In this document: positions 59,902 to 64,000 of the stretch, piece by piece | Layout: every line of letters starts with the position of its first letter | Numbering within the stretch: the stretch's first letter is position 1 | NCBI RefSeq assembly: GCF_013410405.1 | Contig: NZ_JACCFK010000001.1 | Coordinates: 3,968,001 to 4,032,000 of the forward strand | Length of the DNA stretch: 64,000 nucleotides | Origin: Amycolatopsis endophytica | Lineage (GTDB): Bacteria; Actinomycetota; Actinomycetes; Mycobacteriales; Pseudonocardiaceae | Direction: 5' to 3' | Notes under the pieces: generated by a model | Database searches by the model: none | The model's input: only the letters and a program-made list of their open reading frames with translations | Told to the model about the DNA's origin: nothing | Position numbers and translations under genes: made by a program

Positions 59902-61152
59902 CTAGGCGGTGGCTTGCAGCGCTTCCGTCAGGACGGGGGAGGCCAGCTCGACCTGCCACGGCCGTGCGCCACCGGCGGCGAGGGCCGCGGACACGCCCGG
60001 CAGGCTCCTGTCCTCGGGTGGGCGCCAGCAGGTGCGGCGCAACAGGTCGGGCAGCAGGAGGTTCTCCACCGGCAACTGGTGGTGCTCGGCGATTTTCGCC
60101 AGGCCAGCGCGTGCCGCCGCCAGGCGGGCTGCCGCGTCGGGGTCCTTGTCGGCCCAGCGGTTCGCCGGTGGGGGGCCGTCATGGGGCTGCGCGGGGTTCG
60201 GCAGCCGGTCCCGCGGCAGCTGCCGCGCGGACTGGAGATGCCGGAACCAGTTCCCGGTGTACCGGCGCTGCACCCGCCCACCGAACACCGGCAGCGCCTG
60301 CAGCTCCGCCACCGTCTTCGGCTCGGCCAGCACGGCGTTGACGATCGCGCTGTCGGGCAGCACCCGGCTCGGGGCGCGGTCGCGCTTGCGGGCCAGCTCG
60401 TCCCTCGCCTCCCACAGTGCACGGACCGCGGCCAGGCCACGGGCGGTGCGCACCTTGTGGATGCCCGACGTGCGGCGCCACGGCTCGCTCCGCGGGGCGG
60501 GCTGCGGGGCCGTGCGAACAGCTTCGAATTCCTGCCGCGCCCAGTCCAGCTTGCCCTGGGCGTCCAGCTCCGCTTCGAGCTTCTCCCGCAGCGGGATCAG
60601 CAGCTCGACGTCCAGAGCCGCGTAGTTGAGCCAGTCCACCGGCAACGGCCGCTTCGACCAGTCGGCGGCGCTGTGGCCCTTCTCCAAGTGGTAACCGAGC
60701 AACCGCTCGACGAGCGTGCCCAGCGCGACCCGGTCGTAGCCGGCCAGCCTGCCCGCCAGTTCGGTGTCGAACAGACTGCCCGGAACCAGATCCAGCTCGG
60801 CGAGGCACGGAAGATCCTGCGACGCCGCGTGCAGCACCCATTCCTGGCCGTTCAGCACGTCCTGGAGCGGCCCCAGCCTGCCCTCGACAGCGATCGGGTC
60901 CACCAGGACCGTCCCGGAACCCTCCCGGCGCAGCTGCACCAGATATGCCTTCGGCCAATAGCGGTAGCCGGAAGCGCGCTCGGTGTCCACCGCGATCGCA
61001 CCGGTGCCCGCCGCCAGCCGTTCGCAGGCGCGCGCCAGCTCCGGCTCGTCCGCCACCACGTCCGGCGTCCCGTCGGACGGCTCCTTGAGCGTGACCGGGA
61101 CAGCCGTCTCACTGGCATCAGGCACTTGATCTGCGGTTTCCACGTCGGTCAA
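59902..61152 (-). CDS. rnd: Ribonuclease D-like 3'-5' exonuclease with HRDC domain
   Basis: The product (416 residues) has a DEDD-type exonuclease domain: 'GAIAVDTERASGYRYWPKAYLVQLRREG' (motif I Asp-Thr-Glu), 'WVLHAASQDLPCLAELDLVPGSLFDTELAGRLAGY' (motif II) and 'DWLNYAALDVELLIPL' (motif III with Tyr/Asp). An HRDC nucleic-acid-binding domain follows (about 225-305), with further helices at the C-terminus. It trims structured RNA 3' ends. The first codon is a TTG at 61152; GTG 61143 is possible. It is the Rv2681 homologue and marks the return of the conserved backbone. Confidence 0.92.
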   Translation of the reverse strand: MTDVETADQVPDASETAVPVTLKEPSDGTPDVVADEPELARACERLAAGTGAIAVDTERASGYRYWPKAYLVQLRREGSGTVLVDPIAVEGRLGPLQDVLNGQEWVLHAASQDLPCLAELDLVPGSLFDTELAGRLAGYDRVALGTLVERLLGYHLEKGHSAADWSKRPLPVDWLNYAALDVELLIPLREKLEAELDAQGKLDWARQEFEAVRTAPQPAPRSEPWRRTSGIHKVRTARGLAAVRALWEARDELARKRDRAPSRVLPDSAIVNAVLAEPKTVAELQALPVFGGRVQRRYTGNWFRHLQSARQLPRDRLPNPAQPHDGPPPANRWADKDPDAAARLAAARAGLAKIAEHHQLPVENLLLPDLLRRTCWRPPEDRSLPGVSAALAAGGARPWQVELASPVLTEALQATA

Positions 61153-61214
61153 CCCTACGGGACGGGCGCACCGTCACCGGTACGCCCGTCCGTTGGGGTC
61201 CATTTCGTCTTCGA

Positions 61215-61931
61215 TCAGCGGATGACGCCCGCGCGCATCGCCAGCGCCACCATCTGCGCCCGGTCGCCGGTGCCGAGCTTGCGCCCGATCCGGGACAGGT
61301 GCGATTTGACGGTGAGCGCGGAGAGGCTGAGCTCCTCGCCGATCTCCTTGTTGGACTGGCCGTCGGCGACCAGCTGCAGCACCTCCACCTCGCGCGCGGA
61401 CAGCTCCCGCGGCGTGTTGTCGGTGCCCGGAACCCGGGTGCCGGTCGCGAGGACCGGAGCCACGCTCGGATCCGCGTACACTCCACCGTCCAGCACCCGG
61501 CGCACCCCGTCGGTCACCACCATGGGCGAAGCCGACTTGAGCAGATACGCCTGGGCGCCGGCCTGGAAGGCCGAGCGTACGGCATACGGGTCGTCGGACG
61601 AGGCGAGCACCACGATGCGGGGCCAGCCCTGGCTACGGAGCTCCGTGACCAGGTCGATCCCGCTCCCGTCCGGCAGGCCCAGGTCGAGGATGGCCAGGTC
61701 GCACGGACCCGTCGCGGTCGCCCGCGCCCTCGCCTCGGCTACCGAGGCAGCCTCGTGTACGGTGCCCGCACCCATCTGTGCGAGTCGTGCGGCAATAGCC
61801 TCCCTTAACAGCGGATGGTCGTCGACCACCAGCACGCTAAACAGCTCTTCCCGCGGATGCGGAACCATGCTCGCCGGCAAAGCACCGGCTGGCGTGGATC
61901 TGACGGCCTGCGATAAGCCGACGGCAGCCAC
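61215..61931 (-). CDS. NarL/LuxR-family orphan response regulator
   Basis: The product (238 residues) has a receiver domain with 'LVVDDHP' and phospho-acceptor Asp83 in 'LAILDLGLPDGSG', and a C-terminal LuxR helix-turn-helix ('LSAREVEVLQLVADGQSNKEIGEELSLSALTVKSHLSRIGRKL'). A longer N-terminal tail (about 1-30) precedes the receiver. The GTG start at 61931 is fixed by a GGGAGG ribosome-binding site. No histidine kinase lies next to it, so it is an orphan. It sits between RNase D and DUF3000, an insertion compared with mycobacteria. Its own promoter region has TAACAC repeats. Confidence 0.92.
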   Translation of the reverse strand: MAAVGLSQAVRSTPAGALPASMVPHPREELFSVLVVDDHPLLREAIAARLAQMGAGTVHEAASVAEARARATATGPCDLAILDLGLPDGSGIDLVTELRSQGWPRIVVLASSDDPYAVRSAFQAGAQAYLLKSASPMVVTDGVRRVLDGGVYADPSVAPVLATGTRVPGTDNTPRELSAREVEVLQLVADGQSNKEIGEELSLSALTVKSHLSRIGRKLGTGDRAQMVALAMRAGVIR

Positions 61932-62421
61932 GTCACTACCTCCCTGGAGTCGGTCGTGCCCCCCGACCGGCACCGGGTACTTTCGGCCGATCAGCCGCGC
62001 CAGCTCTAGACCGAAAGTGGTGTCGTCGAAGGCACTCTAGCCGCCCATCGCCCTCAGCGGGGGGATCGAACGGGTATCTATCTCGATCGGGTAGTTACTA
62101 GCTGGCATCGATGTAACACGATCGGACTAATACACGCCGAGTGGCTAACACCTCGCGGAGCGCCAGCGATAACACCTGACTGGGGACACGTTGGTGCGCG
62201 TGCATACACACCGTGCATCTGCTCACGCGCGGTTCCGGCCCGCGCCCACCGGTTGGGGTAGCGACGTCATCAGGTCGACGTAAGCGGACTGTTCGCGCAG
62301 CGTGTGGAGCCGGAACCAGGCTTCGAGGGTGGCCGGGCCGAGGACCCCGAGGCGGTCGGGGGCCGCGCAAGCGAACTCTATCGGCGCGATTCCCGGCGCG
62401 GTGCTGAGGTCTGCGTCACAC
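61932..62421. promoter_or_regulatory. Upstream region of the orphan regulator with TAACAC direct repeats
   Basis: TAACAC occurs at 62114-62119, 62146-62151 and 62170-62175, with the variant TAATACAC at 62128-62135. On the minus strand these read GTGTTA, all facing the regulator gene. The sequence is AT-richer than its surroundings. Spacing is 32 and 24 bases. The repeats may be an operator for this regulator or another factor. No convincing gene is seen in the interval. Confidence 0.5.
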
Positions 62422-62976
62422 TCAGCCGCTCTGCCGGTGCCCGAACAGCGACACGCCGACCGGGGGAAGCCCCGCCACACTCGACATCAGCTGGCAGAAC
62501 GCCTCGCCGTGCGGGAGCAGCTGCTCGTCCGCCGGTGTCCAGGACGCCCGCAGCTCCAGGTCGTCGGAGCGGGCGGGCCCGCTGATGTCGCCGAAGCGCG
62601 CCGACGACGTCTCCGTGACCGTGCCGCCCAGCGCGGTGTAGGGCGCGCCGGAGTTCTCCAGCGCGTCGGTCAGCCAGGACCACCCGACCGCGGGCAGGAA
62701 CGGGTCGCTGGCCAGTTCGCGGTCGATTTCCGCGCGCACGTAGACCACCATCCGCAGAACCCCGTCCCACGCCTCCGGGGCGTCCGGATCGTGCAGCAGC
62801 ACCAGACGCCCGGTGGCCGTCACGTCCGCGGGACCGGCCGCGTCGCAGCTGAGCGCGTAGGACCAGGGAGCGAGGCGCTGCGGTGCGCGGACGGGTTCGA
62901 GGGTCATCTCCGGCCGGGGCCGGAGGGCCTGCAGCGCCGCGACAGCTTCACGGAACATCTCGGGCGCATGCGTCAT
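62422..62976 (-). CDS. DUF3000 family protein
   Basis: The product (184 residues) matches DUF3000: '[40 protein letters not shown]', '[49 protein letters not shown]' and '[35 protein letters not shown]'. It is widely conserved in actinobacteria at this position (Rv2680, beside hemE and the RNase D gene). Function is unknown. ATG 62976 is used; GTG 62985 is possible. It is divergent from hemE with 96 bases between the starts. Confidence 0.9.
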   Translation of the reverse strand: MTHAPEMFREAVAALQALRPRPEMTLEPVRAPQRLAPWSYALSCDAAGPADVTATGRLVLLHDPDAPEAWDGVLRMVVYVRAEIDRELASDPFLPAVGWSWLTDALENSGAPYTALGGTVTETSSARFGDISGPARSDDLELRASWTPADEQLLPHGEAFCQLMSSVAGLPPVGVSLFGHRQSG

Positions 62977-63072
62977 CGCGGTCACCAGCCGACTGTAGGA
63001 CGGCGAGCGGGCGCGGGGCGGCAGACGCGCCGAGGTAAGGGCATGGCGGGCCGCGTGGCACCATGGTTGACG

Positions 63073-64000
63073 ATGTCTACTACCGCGCAGTCGCGCCCGC
63101 GACCGGCCCACCGGGACCTCGCCGGCTCTCCCTTCCTCGCCGCCGCCCGTGGCCGCCGTCCGTCGCGGCTGCCCGTCTGGTTCATGCGCCAGGCGGGCCG
63201 TTCGCTGCCCGAGTACCGGGCGCTGCGCGAGGGCGTGCCGATGCTCACGGCCTGCTTCGACGCCGAGATGATCGCCGAGATCACGCTCCAGCCGGTGCGG
63301 CGGCACGGCGTGGACGCCGCCATCTTCTTCTCCGACATCGTGGTGCCGCTGGTCGCGGCCGGGATCGACGTCGACATCGTGCCCGGCACCGGTCCCGTGG
63401 TGGCCGAGCCGGTGCGGGACGCGGCCGCGGTCCGCCGCCTGCCCGAACTGGACCCGGCGCGGATCGAACCGGTACTGGAGGGCACCCGGCTGCTGGTCGA
63501 GCGCCTCGGCGGGACGCCGCTGATCGGGTTCGCGGGCGCGCCGTTCACGCTCGCCTCCTACCTCATCGAGGGCGGTCCGAGCCGCAGCTTCGAGCGCACC
63601 AAGGCGCTCATGCACTCCGAGCCCGCCGTGTGGCACGAGCTCGCGGGCAGGCTCGCCGAGATCGCGGTGACCTTCCTGCGCGGTCAGGTCGAGGCCGGTG
63701 CCGACGCGGTGCAGCTGTTCGACTCCTGGGCCGGCGCGCTGACGCTGCGCGAGTACCGCGAGTTCGTGCAGCCGCACTCGACGCGGGTGCTGGGCGCGGT
63801 CGCCGACCTCGACGTGCCGCGCATCCACTTCGGGGTGGGCACCGGCGAGATCCTGCCCGCCATGCGCGAGGCCGGTGCCGACGTGGTCGGCGTCGACTGG
63901 CGCGTCCCGCTGGACGAGGCCGTCCGGCGGCTGACCGCGCAGGGCGAGCCGGTGCCGGTCGTGCAGGGCAACCTGGACCCGGCGCTGCTGCAGGCGTCCT
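63073..64000 (+). CDS. hemE: Uroporphyrinogen decarboxylase (3' end beyond window)
   Basis: The first 309 codons are visible. The enzyme decarboxylates the four acetate side chains of uroporphyrinogen III to give coproporphyrinogen III in haem synthesis. Signature stretches are '[20 protein letters not shown]' (near the N-terminus, with the active-site arginines), '[25 protein letters not shown]', '[22 protein letters not shown]' and '[16 protein letters not shown]'. ATG 63073 gives the usual short N-terminal lead. The remaining C-terminus (about 40 residues) lies past the window end. It is divergent from DUF3000, as in mycobacteria. Confidence 0.95.
   Translation, partial: MSTTAQSRPRPAHRDLAGSPFLAAARGRRPSRLPVWFMRQAGRSLPEYRALREGVPMLTACFDAEMIAEITLQPVRRHGVDAAIFFSDIVVPLVAAGIDVDIVPGTGPVVAEPVRDAAAVRRLPELDPARIEPVLEGTRLLVERLGGTPLIGFAGAPFTLASYLIEGGPSRSFERTKALMHSEPAVWHELAGRLAEIAVTFLRGQVEAGADAVQLFDSWAGALTLREYREFVQPHSTRVLGAVADLDVPRIHFGVGTGEILPAMREAGADVVGVDWRVPLDEAVRRLTAQGEPVPVVQGNLDPALLQAS

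Noticed and set aside
62223..62480. An 85-codon frame on the minus strand overlapping the end of DUF3000
   Set aside because: The internal stretch looks protein-like, but the only start lies inside the DUF3000 gene in another frame, no ribosome-binding site is seen, and no family is recognisable.

Overview
This window is GC-rich DNA from an actinobacterium, most likely of the Pseudonocardiaceae and probably Amycolatopsis or a close relative. Three things point there: very high third-position GC; many overlapping ATGA/GTGA start-stop junctions; and a long block that keeps the mycobacterial gene order around sigA. That block runs sigA, ppgK, suhB, cei, DUF4193, DUF3093, dut, DUF3710, an alpha/beta hydrolase, an OB-fold protein, DUF3159, two TrkA/Ceo proteins, an APC-fold permease, a TRAM methyltransferase and dxs. 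After an interruption it resumes with RNase D, DUF3000 and hemE. Family names come from reading the translated sequences; no database search was run.

Layout. 1-15.6 kb: a truncated helical-repeat protein, a lipoprotein, an SRPBCC protein, class I fumarase, the group 2 sigma factor sigB with a plausible ECF-type promoter, dtd with a methyltransferase, two M20 peptidases, the psuK-psuG pseudouridine catabolism pair, and a tautomerase gene that appears to carry two compensating frameshifts. 15.6-22 kb: a helicase, a PepSY membrane protein, small zinc-ribbon proteins and an amino-acid permease. 22-39 kb: the conserved sigA-to-dxs backbone. 39.4-59.1 kb: an accessory insertion between dxs and the RNase D gene. 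59.9-64 kb: the backbone again (RNase D, an orphan NarL-type regulator, DUF3000, hemE).

The accessory insertion holds the most interesting system. Two ECF sigma/anti-sigma pairs of sigma-L type sit among genes for exported and redox proteins. Three sites share the pattern TGAAC(C/T)-N16-CGT(A/G)T(C/T), which resembles mycobacterial sigma-L promoters. One precedes a minus-strand operon encoding a COG4315 lipoprotein, an exported DUF4142 protein, a ferric-reductase-like haem b membrane protein, a [3Fe-4S]-type ferredoxin and an FAD ferredoxin reductase. One precedes a secreted DUF1996 protein. One precedes a two-domain COG4315 lipoprotein followed by the second sigma/anti-sigma pair. Together they suggest an envelope-facing electron-transfer regulon that I cannot match to a described system.

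The intergenic DNA is also unusual. Three copies of a roughly 0.5-kb non-coding composite element (30.6-31.1, 52.0-52.5 and 59.3-59.9 kb) share a long stem-loop. Several intergenic regions also carry head-to-head arrays of short units with an exact 21-bp period, which is two helical turns.
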